64,000 bases of DNA from NCBI RefSeq assembly GCF_900112415.1, contig NZ_FOLV01000011.1, positions 62,001-126,000 on the forward strand. Direction: 5' to 3'. Below the pieces are notes generated by a model. That model was not told where the DNA came from. It made no database searches and worked only from the letters and a program-made list of their open reading frames with translations. The stretch comes from Bacillus sp. 491mf. Lineage in GTDB: Bacteria > Bacillota > Bacilli > Bacillales > Bacillaceae_G. Both the position numbers and the translations under genes were made by a program. This document shows, piece by piece, positions 51,423 through 60,787 of this stretch (position 1 is the first letter of the stretch; every line of letters starts with the position of its first letter).

Positions 51423-52079
51423 ATGAAAGAGTGTATATTAGTCATTGGCGCACATCCCGACGATGAGTTATTAGGATCTGGCGGGACTTTAAAAAGATTA
51501 GTAGAAGAAGGCCATCAAGTAATTTCAATCATTACTGCTCTAGGAAGAAAAGAGCAAGCTCATCACATACAGCAATTAGGCAGGTGTGCAAACAAGGAGA
51601 TTGGTATTGAAGAGGTGATATTCCTCGAGCACAGTAATTTAGAGTTGGAACTAATTCCACTGCACCAATTAACGAAAGAAATTGAACAATTAATAAATAT
51701 CTATAAACCAAGCAAAATCTTTACCCATCATTATGGAGACCTCAATAAAGATCACTACGTTACTTTTCAAGCGGTTTTGACTGCGACACGTCCCCTATCA
51801 AACCAACAACCAATCGAATTGATTACATTTGAAACCGTTTCCTCAAGCGAGTGGAATATCCACACGAATGATAAATCTTTCAAACCCAATTATTTTGTGA
51901 ACATTACCGATCAAATAGATTCGAAAATTGCTGCGCTTAAACATTACGATGTAGAAATGAGAGATTTTCCGCATCCTCGTTCATACGAAGGGGTTCAATA
52001 TTTAGGAAGAGTAAGGGGAATGACGGTCGGTGTACCATATGCCGAGGCATTCGAAGTGATAAGGAGGGTTTGGAAGTGA
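51423..52079 (+). CDS. PIG-L (LmbE) family zinc deacetylase
   Basis: 218 residues from ATG 51423, with AAGGAG upstream. The zinc motif AHPDDE is at residues 10-15, and the second ligand region is THHYGDLNKDHY. Members remove acetyl groups from N-acetylglucosamine units (GlcNAc-PI, GlcNAc-malate in bacillithiol, GlcNAc-inositol in mycothiol, teicoplanin-type products). First gene of the five-gene operon; its last bases overlap the next start (GTGA). The substrate is likely made by one of the two glycosyltransferases beside it. Confidence 0.85.
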   Translation: MKECILVIGAHPDDELLGSGGTLKRLVEEGHQVISIITALGRKEQAHHIQQLGRCANKEIGIEEVIFLEHSNLELELIPLHQLTKEIEQLINIYKPSKIFTHHYGDLNKDHYVTFQAVLTATRPLSNQQPIELITFETVSSSEWNIHTNDKSFKPNYFVNITDQIDSKIAALKHYDVEMRDFPHPRSYEGVQYLGRVRGMTVGVPYAEAFEVIRRVWK

Positions 52080-53407
52080 AAAAGAGATTTGAGTTTCCTT
52101 ATTCTTATGTAATTAAAACATTAGATAAGTATTATGGAGTTCATGCATACTCGATGCAAAAAAAGAAGGATACAGTGGAAGAGCGTAATATAAATAGAGA
52201 GTCAAAGACTTATAAAAAGAAAAAGCTCTCAATATTAATTGCTACATTTTGGGATTATCCTCATATTGGGGGGTTATCAAATTATATTACGGCACTTAGT
52301 GAAGGGTTAAGAAAACAAGGCCATCACGTAGACATCGTATCTCCTAATCAATTTTCTAAAAGTAGAGCCGAAAAGATGCGTCAAGCGGTTGTTCCGGAAT
52401 TAAAAAGTTTTTTTAATACACGATATGGAAGTTCTAATAGCACAATTATTAGAAATCAAAAAAATATGTATATTTACGAAAGAATGCTGCTCGAAAATAT
52501 TAACTTTAAAAAATATGATATCTTTCATGCGCAAGATATATTTACAGCTAATATATTAGGAAGAATCAATGAACAGTATGGAAAAAGATTAATATTCACA
52601 CCTCATGGTATGTTTACTTTTAATCGTATAAAGTTCGGCATATTTAAAAAGGGTTCGCTAGAAGAGTTTTATCATATGGTCTTAGAAAAAAAGGCAATTG
52701 ATAATGCAGATCATATTATTATTCTCAGCGATTCATTTCGCCGTCCATTAATGAAGTTAGGGGCAAAACAACAGAATATGACAACTGTATTAACTGGCAT
52801 TGATTATCCCCATAAGTATCATACTGAAAATACATCATCATCACATAAGAAAATCGTCATTACATGTGTAGCTAGATTAGGTCCAAGAAAAGGCCATAAC
52901 ATATTACTTGATGCTCTTTCACAAATCGGAAAGAAATACACAGATAATGTAAAAGTTCTCATTGTCGGAGACGGTGAGATGAGGCATTCGTTAGAGGATC
53001 AAGTTAATCATTTGAATCTTTCCATGGTAGAGTTTTTAGGGCAAAGAAATGATGTTCCAGATATTTTAAGTAAAACTGATATTTTTGTACTTCCAACTTT
53101 AAACGATAGCCTACCTATTTCTATTATAGAGGCAATGCATAGTGGAGTTTGTGTCATTTCTACGCCATCGGGAGGTATACCTGAACTTGTTCGCCATTCT
53201 AAGACAGGTATTCTTGTTGAGGGAGGAGATGCAATAGAACTGGCACGGGCATTAAAATATGTCATTGTAAATAAACAGGAACGAGAGCAATTAGGGAAAA
53301 ATGCAAGAATATTCGCTAAAAAGTATTTAACTAGAGAGACAATGATAGCGAATATCGAACAAATCTACAGAGAGCGTTTTGATAAGGAAGGATTCTATGA
53401 ATCATGA
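52076..53407 (+). CDS. GT4-family glycosyltransferase
   Basis: 443 residues from GTG 52076, with AAGGAGGG eight bases upstream and a 4-base overlap with the deacetylase gene. The GT-B fold shows in PHIGGLSNYITALSEGLRKQGHHVDIVSPNQF at the N-terminal domain, the nucleotide-sugar domain in CVARLGPRKGHNILLDAL, and the E-x7-E-like region in PISIIEAMHSGVCVISTPSGGIPELV. An N-terminal ~50-residue basic extension is unusual. It transfers an activated sugar to an unknown acceptor. Paralogous to the gene at 55673. Confidence 0.86.
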   Translation: MKKRFEFPYSYVIKTLDKYYGVHAYSMQKKKDTVEERNINRESKTYKKKKLSILIATFWDYPHIGGLSNYITALSEGLRKQGHHVDIVSPNQFSKSRAEKMRQAVVPELKSFFNTRYGSSNSTIIRNQKNMYIYERMLLENINFKKYDIFHAQDIFTANILGRINEQYGKRLIFTPHGMFTFNRIKFGIFKKGSLEEFYHMVLEKKAIDNADHIIILSDSFRRPLMKLGAKQQNMTTVLTGIDYPHKYHTENTSSSHKKIVITCVARLGPRKGHNILLDALSQIGKKYTDNVKVLIVGDGEMRHSLEDQVNHLNLSMVEFLGQRNDVPDILSKTDIFVLPTLNDSLPISIIEAMHSGVCVISTPSGGIPELVRHSKTGILVEGGDAIELARALKYVIVNKQEREQLGKNARIFAKKYLTRETMIANIEQIYRERFDKEGFYES

Positions 53408-54572
53408 ACATGCAGCGGTCGTGTTGGATTTAAGTGCCAATGGGATTGGGATTATTAGAAGTTTAGCGAGAAAAGGAATTCGTGTTTATGCATTTGATGT
53501 AGAGAAACCATATAAAATAGGGAAGTCACGCCTTGCTTCATGCGGAATATGCCCAAGTCCTTTATCTGAAGAAAAATTATTACTAGTTTTTCTAATTGAC
53601 TTCGCTAAAAAGTTAAATTTGAAACCTGTTTTGTGTACAGGTGCTGATGACTATGTAATATTCATTTCAAAATATCGAACGGAACTGTCTAAATATTATT
53701 TGTTTTTATTTCCTGAACATTCGTTGATTGAAGAAACATTAAATAAGCAAAAAATGCATGAGCTGGCAACAAAGCATAATATTCCATGTCCTAAAACGTA
53801 TGAGATTAAGACAAATAAACAATTGGAAGAAGCGATATCGAACCTAGATTTCCCGTGTATATTAAAGCCGGTTTTAGGACATGAGTTTCGAAAAAAGATA
53901 AACCAAAAGGCAATTCTTATACAAAATCCAGATCAACTTAGAAATGAGTATAAATCGTATCGACAGCACGGGAAGCTAATTCTTCAGGAAATCATTCCTG
54001 GTGATAATCAATGTTTTTATAAAGTTGCCACATTTTATGATGATAACATGAATTTATTGGCATTATTTTCTTTACAAAAGAATCATCAGTTCCCAGCTGA
54101 ATTTGGAACAGGAGCTCACATTGTTAGTAAAGAAGTTCCAGAATTAGTAGATATATGTCTACCTTTTTTTGAGAAGATTAAGCTTAAAGGTATTGCTATG
54201 GCAGAGTTTAAAAAGGATCCTCGAGATGGCGTTTATAAGTTTATTGAAATAAACCCTCGTTTTTGGTTAACTCACAGTCTGACAGGAGCTGCTGATATTG
54301 ATTTTGCTTACATGTATTATTTATATTTAACGAGGCAAAATCCAACTCCAAGACTTAAACAAGTAGACGGTATCAAATGGATTTATCTTGTGCGATATTA
54401 TTTAACATTCTGCACTAAGAAAAAAAGGGCAGAAATGACGTGGAAAGATTTTTATAAAGGGTTACGCGGTAAAAAAGAATATGCTTTGTTTGCATGGGAT
54501 GACCCAATGCCGTTCATTAGAAGCGCATACTCTCACTTGATAAACGCCTGGAAACGAAAACGAAAGGAATGA
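53397..54572 (+). CDS. ATP-grasp carboxylate-amine ligase
   Basis: 391 residues from ATG 53397, behind AAGGAAGG, overlapping the upstream gene by 11 bases. The N-terminal part AAVVLDLSANGIGIIRSLARKGIRVYAFDVE is the pre-ATP-grasp domain of the carboxylate-amine (D-aspartate ligase-like, COG3919) group. The ATP-grasp core has FPCILKPVLGHEF with the lysine, KLILQEIIPGDNQ, and the metal site MAEFKKDP...FIEINPRFW. It would join a carboxylate to an amine, possibly the amine freed by the deacetylase. Soluble. Confidence 0.83.
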   Translation: MNHEHAAVVLDLSANGIGIIRSLARKGIRVYAFDVEKPYKIGKSRLASCGICPSPLSEEKLLLVFLIDFAKKLNLKPVLCTGADDYVIFISKYRTELSKYYLFLFPEHSLIEETLNKQKMHELATKHNIPCPKTYEIKTNKQLEEAISNLDFPCILKPVLGHEFRKKINQKAILIQNPDQLRNEYKSYRQHGKLILQEIIPGDNQCFYKVATFYDDNMNLLALFSLQKNHQFPAEFGTGAHIVSKEVPELVDICLPFFEKIKLKGIAMAEFKKDPRDGVYKFIEINPRFWLTHSLTGAADIDFAYMYYLYLTRQNPTPRLKQVDGIKWIYLVRYYLTFCTKKKRAEMTWKDFYKGLRGKKEYALFAWDDPMPFIRSAYSHLINAWKRKRKE

Positions 54573-55633
54573 ACACATTGTACGAAGTAAAAACATTATC
54601 CCGTTTAATTGAAAAGTTAAGAATTACAGAAAAACTCTCTTATTCAATGAATAAGAGAGTTGCAATTGATTACGGTAAAATAGAATGTTTAAAATCTACA
54701 AGAAGAAGTAGCATTTACAAATTATTTATTACATCAGGAGCTAATAATGTTCCGATTGTTTTAAAAGTATATAATTCAACAGATTACAAAAATGAAGTAG
54801 AAATTAATATATACGATACAGCTTATCCTGTATTGAAAGAATTTCTTCCTGAAATATATCATATTGAAAAAAATGGAGACGAGACCTGGATATTTATGGA
54901 GTTTGTACGCCAAATACGCGGTCAGATAACTTTTCTCCCTAAACATTTTGACTATATTATTCCCGCTGTTGCTAAACTTCATGCGCGTACATTTGAAGAC
55001 AATAGTAAAAAACATAAAGATGTTTGGAAATCTTGGTTACCTATTTATGAATCGAGCCGCATGAGAAATGATCGGACGAAACAAATTGAAAAGACGATTG
55101 ATTTTCTCAATGACGGAATGAAAGACGATCGGATAAGCGGGATTATTAAGCCTTATTATAAATCACTTATAAAACTATGTAATAAGGGACCGGATCTTTT
55201 TCCGGAATTATTTCAAAATGGTTCATCGATCACGCATGGAGATCTTCATTTGCAAAACATTTGCAGTAATAATGTGACACTACATGCACCGTGGAATATC
55301 CAGTTTATCGATTGGGAGTCAACTAAATATGCACCTGTCTGGTTTGATATGGTTGTTCTAGTTGAAATCTTAATGGGATTTAGGAAAGATTGGCAGAACA
55401 GAGCCGAAGAAATTCGTACACATTGTGTGGAAGTCTATGCAAAAGAAATGCAGAAGAATGGCATAAACTTTAAAACAAAGCCAATTGACCTTTATAAGAT
55501 GGCGTATTTGCAGAGAACATTAGAAAAAGGGTTGCATACTCAGCTGCGAAGAATATTTGATAACCGTGGCGGTGAATTATTGCCATATCACCTTGAAAAA
55601 ATTTCTACCTGGGGAAGTGAACTAGGTTTATAG
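54569..55633 (+). CDS. APH/CotS-like phosphotransferase
   Basis: 354 residues, 4-base overlap (ATGA) with the ATP-grasp gene. The aminoglycoside phosphotransferase fold shows in the catalytic loop ITHGDLHLQNI (H223, D225) and the metal-binding FIDWESTKYAP. Members phosphorylate aminoglycosides, choline, homoserine or other hydroxyl substrates; CotS and CotI of B. subtilis spores belong here. In this operon phosphorylation of a sugar-containing product, or self-protection, is possible. Confidence 0.83.
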   Translation: MNTLYEVKTLSRLIEKLRITEKLSYSMNKRVAIDYGKIECLKSTRRSSIYKLFITSGANNVPIVLKVYNSTDYKNEVEINIYDTAYPVLKEFLPEIYHIEKNGDETWIFMEFVRQIRGQITFLPKHFDYIIPAVAKLHARTFEDNSKKHKDVWKSWLPIYESSRMRNDRTKQIEKTIDFLNDGMKDDRISGIIKPYYKSLIKLCNKGPDLFPELFQNGSSITHGDLHLQNICSNNVTLHAPWNIQFIDWESTKYAPVWFDMVVLVEILMGFRKDWQNRAEEIRTHCVEVYAKEMQKNGINFKTKPIDLYKMAYLQRTLEKGLHTQLRRIFDNRGGELLPYHLEKISTWGSELGL

Positions 55634-55672
55634 TATATATGCTATTTTTATCATTAGCTGAGTTAGGAGGAG

Positions 55673-57001
55673 ATGCTTCTGAATACAGCAAAGGAGAGAC
55701 GAAGTGAATGTAATTATCCTTTCCATACGAGCCTACTAAAAATCATGGATGAATACTACCAAATAGAAAATCAAAAGGATCATATAATCGAACCGTTTCA
55801 AACGTTTGGAATCAAAAATGATAGCACGTTAAGTAAAACAAAAAAATTAAAAATTCTTTATGTAACATTTTTGAAATACCCTAATACAGGGGGATTATCA
55901 AACTATATTACTTCGTTAAAAACAGGCTTTGAAAAGTATGGTCATGATGTAGATGTCATCTCTCCTACTCAAATGACCGCAGTTCATATAGAGCAAGAAG
56001 TTCCGAAGGCTGCGAAATACACAAGAGATTTTATGTTACAACGTTATGGTATAGTAAATGAAAAAATTATTAAAAACACGAGTTTTTTGAATGTTTTTAA
56101 GTCTTATTTAAGAGAAAAAAGCCTAGAGCAATATGATATCTTTCATGCACAAGATTTATTCGCTGCTTTTTTATTAGGACAACTAAACCTAGAATATAAG
56201 AAACCACTTTTTTTTACACCACATGGGCATTTTACAAAAAGTCGATTGAAATTTGATAAAATAAAAAAAGGATCGATTGAAGAAGCGTATTTTAGTGAAA
56301 TTGAAAAACAGGGAATAAGAGCGGCTGATCAAATCATAACAATCAGCAATTCCTTTCATACTCCTTTAAAAGAATATGGGGCAAAGACAGAACAATTGAT
56401 TACTGTTCATACAGGTATACACTTTCAGCAAGATTTTATACCTAAACAGGATTGTAATAATAATCTAGTAATTTCCTGCATTTCCCGCCTTTCTCCTAGA
56501 AAAGGTCATGACATTTTTTTAAAAGCACTTTCACAAATTCAACAAGATTTATCAAATGTAGAGGTATGGATTGTTGGAGATGGTGTTATGAGAGAAAGGC
56601 TTGAAAATCAAGTGATACAGCTTGGTCTTGACAGGATTAAATTTTGGGGAAGAAGAACAGATATACCAAAAATTCTTTCTTCTTCCTCAATCTATGTTTT
56701 ACCTACCATTAACGATAACTTTCCAATTTCCATTATTGAAGCTATGCTTTCTAGTCAAGCTATTATTACAACAAATTGCGGTGGAATACCAGAAATGATT
56801 CAAAACGGAAAAACAGGGATCATTTGTGAACCGGGCAACGTTCAACAACTTTCTGAGGCTATTAAATTGCTGTTAACGAATAAGAGTCTTCGTGAGCAAT
56901 TGGGAAAAGAGGCACAGAATTATTCACAGCAACATTTAACTCAGGATGTAATGGTTTCAAAGATTGAAAGAGTATATTACTCTTTTATGAATAATATGTA
57001 G
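55673..57001 (+). CDS. GT4-family glycosyltransferase, paralogue of the gene at 52076
   Basis: 442 residues with the same layout as the protein at 52076: PNTGGLSNYITSLKTGFEKYGHDVDVISPTQM, CISRLSPRKGHDIFLKALS and PISIIEAMLSSQAIITTNCGGIPEM. The ATG at 55673 sits only two bases after AGGAGG (55665-55670), too close for normal initiation. The CTG at 55679, eight bases away, may be the true start; both give nearly the same protein. It lies 39 bp behind the kinase gene. The pair suggests two sugars or two acceptors in the product. Confidence 0.82.
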   Translation: MLLNTAKERRSECNYPFHTSLLKIMDEYYQIENQKDHIIEPFQTFGIKNDSTLSKTKKLKILYVTFLKYPNTGGLSNYITSLKTGFEKYGHDVDVISPTQMTAVHIEQEVPKAAKYTRDFMLQRYGIVNEKIIKNTSFLNVFKSYLREKSLEQYDIFHAQDLFAAFLLGQLNLEYKKPLFFTPHGHFTKSRLKFDKIKKGSIEEAYFSEIEKQGIRAADQIITISNSFHTPLKEYGAKTEQLITVHTGIHFQQDFIPKQDCNNNLVISCISRLSPRKGHDIFLKALSQIQQDLSNVEVWIVGDGVMRERLENQVIQLGLDRIKFWGRRTDIPKILSSSSIYVLPTINDNFPISIIEAMLSSQAIITTNCGGIPEMIQNGKTGIICEPGNVQQLSEAIKLLLTNKSLREQLGKEAQNYSQQHLTQDVMVSKIERVYYSFMNNM

Positions 57002-57072
57002 AACCTATATAGAATGCTTTTATAATTTAAAAATCAAAAAATGACAGAAAATCTGCTTTTTTTAGTAGGACA

Positions 57073-57110
57073 AGAGCATCTATCCGCGTATAGAACCAGA
57101 AGTTGATTTG
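57073..57110 (+). repeat. Short dispersed repeat, copy C (diverged)
   Basis: AGAGCATCTATCCGCGTATAG and AACC follow the pattern of 47988-48037 (AGAGCATCT, then TATAGAA/CATAGAA). It lies in the 357-bp gap between the operon and the next gene. Confidence 0.4.
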
Positions 57111-57133
57111 GAACTAGAAACATTATGAGGAAA

Positions 57134-57168
57134 GAGTGCGTGTATTTATGACATGCACTCATTTTTTA
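57134..57168 (+). terminator. Intrinsic terminator of the glycosyltransferase operon
   Basis: GAGTGCGTGT and ACATGCACTC pair with one G-U, followed by ATTTTTTATT. Confidence 0.82.
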
Positions 57169-57358
57169 TTAACAGGGGAATCCTGTTACAAGATAAAGAA
57201 CTTATTTTGGCCACTAGGGGAAGGTTAGATTTTGTTTACTTATTTTGCTCTAAAGTCCCCTAGTTTGCTTCACGGAAAAGGGGGTCTATAGATGATGCCG
57301 GACGATTTTTCGTTACTTTGCTACTGTTGTGGCTCAGCCCAGCTTGGAACTTTGTAAG

Positions 57359-57757
57359 TTAATCAAAAAACACGATGGAATGAATCGCAGTTAAAGTTTC
57401 TTTCAGCGTTATATTTGCTTGATTAGAAGTAGGACAAGAGCACATTACCACTTCCCAATATTGCGCTCCTGTTCTTTGAAGATGGGTAATTGATACTCTA
57501 CATCCACCTTTGTTTCCTGCAACTTCTGATCTCGTAAGCACTACACCGGAGAAACCTTTTTGCCTCAATTTGTCCACTATAGCTCTTTTATGGTCTGCAA
57601 GGGTGTGTTGACCCATATCCCTGATCCTAGTGTCAAACGTAAGTGCACAACCTTGACGACTATCCATAGGAAAAGGTTGTTTATCTAACATATACGGGTA
57701 ATTATATTGATGATGATAAGGATTATATTGGTATTGTCCATTTGATTGCCAATACAA
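57359..57757 (-). CDS. Uncharacterised 132-residue protein with Tyr-rich N-terminus
   Basis: TTG start at 57757 behind AAAGAGGTGAT on the minus strand. Residues 1-25 are rich in Tyr, Gln, Asn and Pro (YQYNPYHHQYNYPYM), like many spore-surface proteins. The rest looks globular (DHKRAIVDKLRQKGFSGVVLTRSEV, RVSITHLQRTGAQYWEVVMC) with four or five cysteines. No family recognised. A 26-base part of the gene is copied 300 bp upstream of itself. Confidence 0.7.
   Translation of the reverse strand: MYWQSNGQYQYNPYHHQYNYPYMLDKQPFPMDSRQGCALTFDTRIRDMGQHTLADHKRAIVDKLRQKGFSGVVLTRSEVAGNKGGCRVSITHLQRTGAQYWEVVMCSCPTSNQANITLKETLTAIHSIVFFD
57591..57616. repeat. 26-bp direct repeat, copy inside the gene
   Basis: The core CTTTTATGGTCTGCAAGGGT is found here and again at 57891-57916; the 26-base units differ by one base (AGCTC versus AGTTC). 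Confidence 0.8.
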
Positions 57758-57890
57758 AATAAATCACCTCTTTGTTAACTTGATTCCCTTTAGGTTATGT
57801 AAGTGTTTGTTTGAAAGTTCTGATTAAAAATTTTACGATTAGATTTAGTATTGTTATATGAAATGGATCTAATTTAGTTAAGTTCTTTTA

Positions 57891-57916
57891 TGGTCTGCAA
57901 GGGTGTCCGTATGACA
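57891..57916. repeat. 26-bp direct repeat, copy in the intergenic region
   Basis: Second copy, exactly 300 bases to the right. It lies in a 431-bp gap (57758-58188) whose only other visible feature is a hairpin (GAGCGCT and AGCGCTC near 58040-58060). Confidence 0.8.
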
Positions 57917-58039
57917 AACAAGAAGTTTACATAGAAGAAAGTAGAGGGGATTTTGACCGGTCAGCGATGTAAGTGTCGAAAAATAAGGCGATTTGGTATC
58001 TGTATATTCCCTACCAAGAAATCCTTAAATAAAAGGAGC

Positions 58040-58062
58040 GCTCACTAAAAGCGCTCATAATA
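58040..58062 (-). terminator. Possible terminator or hairpin
   Basis: GAGCGCT and AGCGCTC form a 7-bp stem; on the minus strand it is followed by CCTTTTATTT. It would end transcription of the DUF3900 gene about 130 bp after its stop. Confidence 0.5.
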
Positions 58063-58188
58063 ACTAAGAGGAACCGTTTGTTAATTGATTAGTTGTTGAC
58101 TTTTATACAATATCGTAAATGTGAATTATATAATAAGACGGTACTAAATTTGTCACTTTAATTATAAGTCACTTTTATCCAGGATATG

Positions 58189-59268
58189 CTAGTCCTGATA
58201 AGGGCTTGAACCCTTTTTCATAATCTTATCAACTACTTCATGTAAATCGTCTGGTTTTAGGAATTCTATCGGTGAAAAACCTTGTTCGAAAGTTAAGGTA
58301 TCGGCTTCTATCATTAAAATGTAACGACCATTAACTTTAGCGATGTGTACCGATTCACCGAAGTCAGATAATAAACTCTTGATTCCAATATGGTCTGCCT
58401 TTAACTTTAACTCTATCTCAGGGGTATGCTCCACAATTTGCGCTGTAGCTTCCATAACCTCTTCCGTTGTGAAATGTTCCATAATTTCACGCTTTGGACT
58501 CGCAGCCCATACTTCCATCGCTTGGTCAAATTGTTCTCGTTCTTCTGTACCTTCTTCAAAGACGTCTTCGATTTGGTCGTATACCATATCCATAACTTGT
58601 GTTTTCATAATTTCTGGCATGGAACGCTCGTATTCTACGAATTTTAAGAAGTCTTCGAAGTAGCGGGCATGTGATGCTTGGTGGATTTTTAGTTCGCCAA
58701 CTTCCACGATGCCTTCTTCTGGCATATAGGGGTATTGAATCGACTTCATATTTTTCGTTGTGATGGCCATTTCAACATTTCGAATTAGCGTTGCCTCATC
58801 AGAAATAGAAGCAACCTTTGGCTCGAAGTCACATTTCATTACAAAGACGAACGGATCGTCGAAGTATTTACGAAGTTTTGCTTGGACAACGAGAAATACA
58901 CCGCCGCGTACAGCGCTTGTATCAATATAGGTATAGACGAGTGGTTCATTTGTATCTTTAAATGTTTCTTTCGTTTCTGCAAAACGAATACGATTAAAAA
59001 GGTTGTAGTTCGGGTTTGAATCAAATTCGTGCCCAACTTCAACAATGAATCGGCCAATTTTTGTCGGGACTTGTTCACTTTTTGGGTGACGGTCTACTTT
59101 TCGTTTCGAAATTTTTAATAATTCACCGTCTAGAAAGTCTTTTAATGGACTATCTTCGTATTCTTCAGTATCTAATGTTTGAAAATGTTTATAACGCTTG
59201 TCTGCTTGTTCACCTTGGCCGTCTACTTGTACGACGTAAAAGGAAAGAAAATTTATTTCAAAATCCAT
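58189..59268 (-). CDS. DUF3900 family protein
   Basis: 359 residues from the ATG at 59268 behind AAGGTGAT on the minus strand. The start MDFEINFLSFYVVQVDGQGEQADKRYKHFQTLD and the block VPTKIGRFIVEVGHEFDSNPNYNLFNRIRFAETKE match the pattern I associate with DUF3900 of Bacillus. It is soluble and acidic without signal or membrane segment. Function unknown; the restricted spread to Bacillus-like bacteria is from memory. Confidence 0.8.
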   Translation of the reverse strand: MDFEINFLSFYVVQVDGQGEQADKRYKHFQTLDTEEYEDSPLKDFLDGELLKISKRKVDRHPKSEQVPTKIGRFIVEVGHEFDSNPNYNLFNRIRFAETKETFKDTNEPLVYTYIDTSAVRGGVFLVVQAKLRKYFDDPFVFVMKCDFEPKVASISDEATLIRNVEMAITTKNMKSIQYPYMPEEGIVEVGELKIHQASHARYFEDFLKFVEYERSMPEIMKTQVMDMVYDQIEDVFEEGTEEREQFDQAMEVWAASPKREIMEHFTTEEVMEATAQIVEHTPEIELKLKADHIGIKSLLSDFGESVHIAKVNGRYILMIEADTLTFEQGFSPIEFLKPDDLHEVVDKIMKKGSSPYQD

Positions 59269-59697
59269 GATTATCACCTTGTTTCATTTCGTTAACTCTT
59301 TTCAGTATAGAGATGGAGAAAACATTCGTCAATTTACTAACAGTGGTGTTTTCATTCGTGTGGGTGATGGGCATTTTTGGATAATACATTTTATTTTTTT
59401 TTTAGAGTCAATTTTTATTACATTTTTAAGCAATATTGGTATAATAAAATATCGAATGTATAAAAATTGTCACTATGTATTTTTTGGTATATACTGGGTG
59501 ATGAAGGGGATTGGATTTTTAAAGCGATTAAGAATGTTTAAGGAAATATATGTAGACTTTTAGGGAAGAAAAGAGTAACTTAGGATATGGTGTAAATATG
59601 CTAGTAATACATAAAAGTTATGTTGAAAGGTAATGTTATTATACATACATAGAATTGTTTGAAATGGAAAAAGATTGAGAATAAAGGAGAGAGTAAT

Positions 59698-60603
59698 TTG
59701 TTGCGTAAGGTTCGAATTTTAGTCGTAGGAGCACTCTGCTTAGGTGTAGTCAGTGGTTGCGGTACGAAAGCTAGTGAAGTTGCATTAGTGAGTGGTGTGG
59801 GTGAAAAAGCTGTAGAAGCAAAAGCTGAGGTAAATAAAAGTATTAGTTTAGTAGATGGTAGAAATGGAAAAGAAGTAAAAAAGATCGATTTAGCGAGTTT
59901 AGGTTATTTTGAAGATGAAAAAACATTTAAAAAGGAAGTCTCTAAGGTAGTTAGCGAGATTGCAAAGAGTGTAGATACAAAGATGGTTCCTTCTCGTATG
60001 AAGGATGGTACATGGGTAGAAGGCAAACCTGCTTACGAATTAATGGAAAAAGAGTTAGTAGATAAGTTGACGAATGTTGGGATGTGGGATTCTACTTATC
60101 AGTTGCCAATTGTAGAGAAAAAGCCTGTTGCTACAGCAGAAGCTGGAAATGGTAATGGACCAGTAATAGGGAGATATGAAACGAATCTAGGTGGTTCTAC
60201 TGGTGGTAGAATAGAAAATATTCGTTTGTCTGCAAGCACTGTCAATGGAGTTGTATTAGGTAAAGGAGATCGATTTTCCTTTAACGCTTTAATAGGAGAT
60301 ACAACTCCTGACAAGGGCTATCAATTAGGGAAAGAGATTGTAGATGGTAAATTAGTAGATGGATATGGCGGAGGAGTATGTCAAACTTCTTCCACATTGT
60401 TTAATGCTGCAGATCAAGCTGGATTAAAAATGGTAGAGAGATCAACACATTCTAAAGAAGTAGGTTATGTACCTAAAGGCAGAGATGCGACGATTGCATA
60501 TCCATATTTAGATTTAGTATTTGAGAATGCAAGTGAGAACCCAGTAAAGCTTGTCATGTACTTAGATGGTCAGAAATTAGTGGCAGAGGTACGTGGTGTA
60601 TAG
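59698..60603 (+). CDS. VanW family lipoprotein
   Basis: 301 residues from TTG 59698, eight bases after GGAG at 59686; a TTG at 59701 is also possible. Lipobox VSGC follows a short hydrophobic stretch. Then comes a variable part of ~125 residues and a C-terminal VanW domain with RFSFNALIGDTTPDKGYQLG and GYGGGVCQTSSTLFNAADQAGL. VanW proteins are found with glycopeptide-resistance genes but also alone, and the biochemical role is not settled. The gap 59269-59697 before it is AT-rich and holds no clear gene. Confidence 0.87.
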   Translation: MLRKVRILVVGALCLGVVSGCGTKASEVALVSGVGEKAVEAKAEVNKSISLVDGRNGKEVKKIDLASLGYFEDEKTFKKEVSKVVSEIAKSVDTKMVPSRMKDGTWVEGKPAYELMEKELVDKLTNVGMWDSTYQLPIVEKKPVATAEAGNGNGPVIGRYETNLGGSTGGRIENIRLSASTVNGVVLGKGDRFSFNALIGDTTPDKGYQLGKEIVDGKLVDGYGGGVCQTSSTLFNAADQAGLKMVERSTHSKEVGYVPKGRDATIAYPYLDLVFENASENPVKLVMYLDGQKLVAEVRGV

Positions 60604-60658
60604 GCATAGGCATTGCATTTTTTTAGGGAACTTCTAAATAGATAAATAATGATAAATG

Positions 60659-60692
60659 TAAAAAGGTGCTTCTTATGAAAGCACCTTTTTGT
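60659..60692 (+). terminator. Intrinsic terminator after the VanW gene
   Basis: AAAAAGGTGCTT and AAGCACCTTTTT arms around a seven-base loop. Confidence 0.88.
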
Positions 60693-60787
60693 ATTAACAG
60701 TCTACTTTATTTAAGTTTTGTGTAGTTCAAATCCAAAATGACGCCGAGGCAATCTTTTTCCTGTTCATACATATTATTTTACACCGT

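Noticed and set aside
45017-57001. Prophage or plasmid origin of the accessory half
   Set aside because: No integrase, structural phage gene, replication gene or attachment repeat was seen; the region contains IS remnants and ordinary chromosomal genes.
59267-59563. 98-codon plus-strand frame before the VanW gene
   Set aside because: It starts inside the DUF3900 gene, has no ribosome site and is rich in aromatic residues as AT-rich noncoding DNA gives; I treat the region as intergenic.
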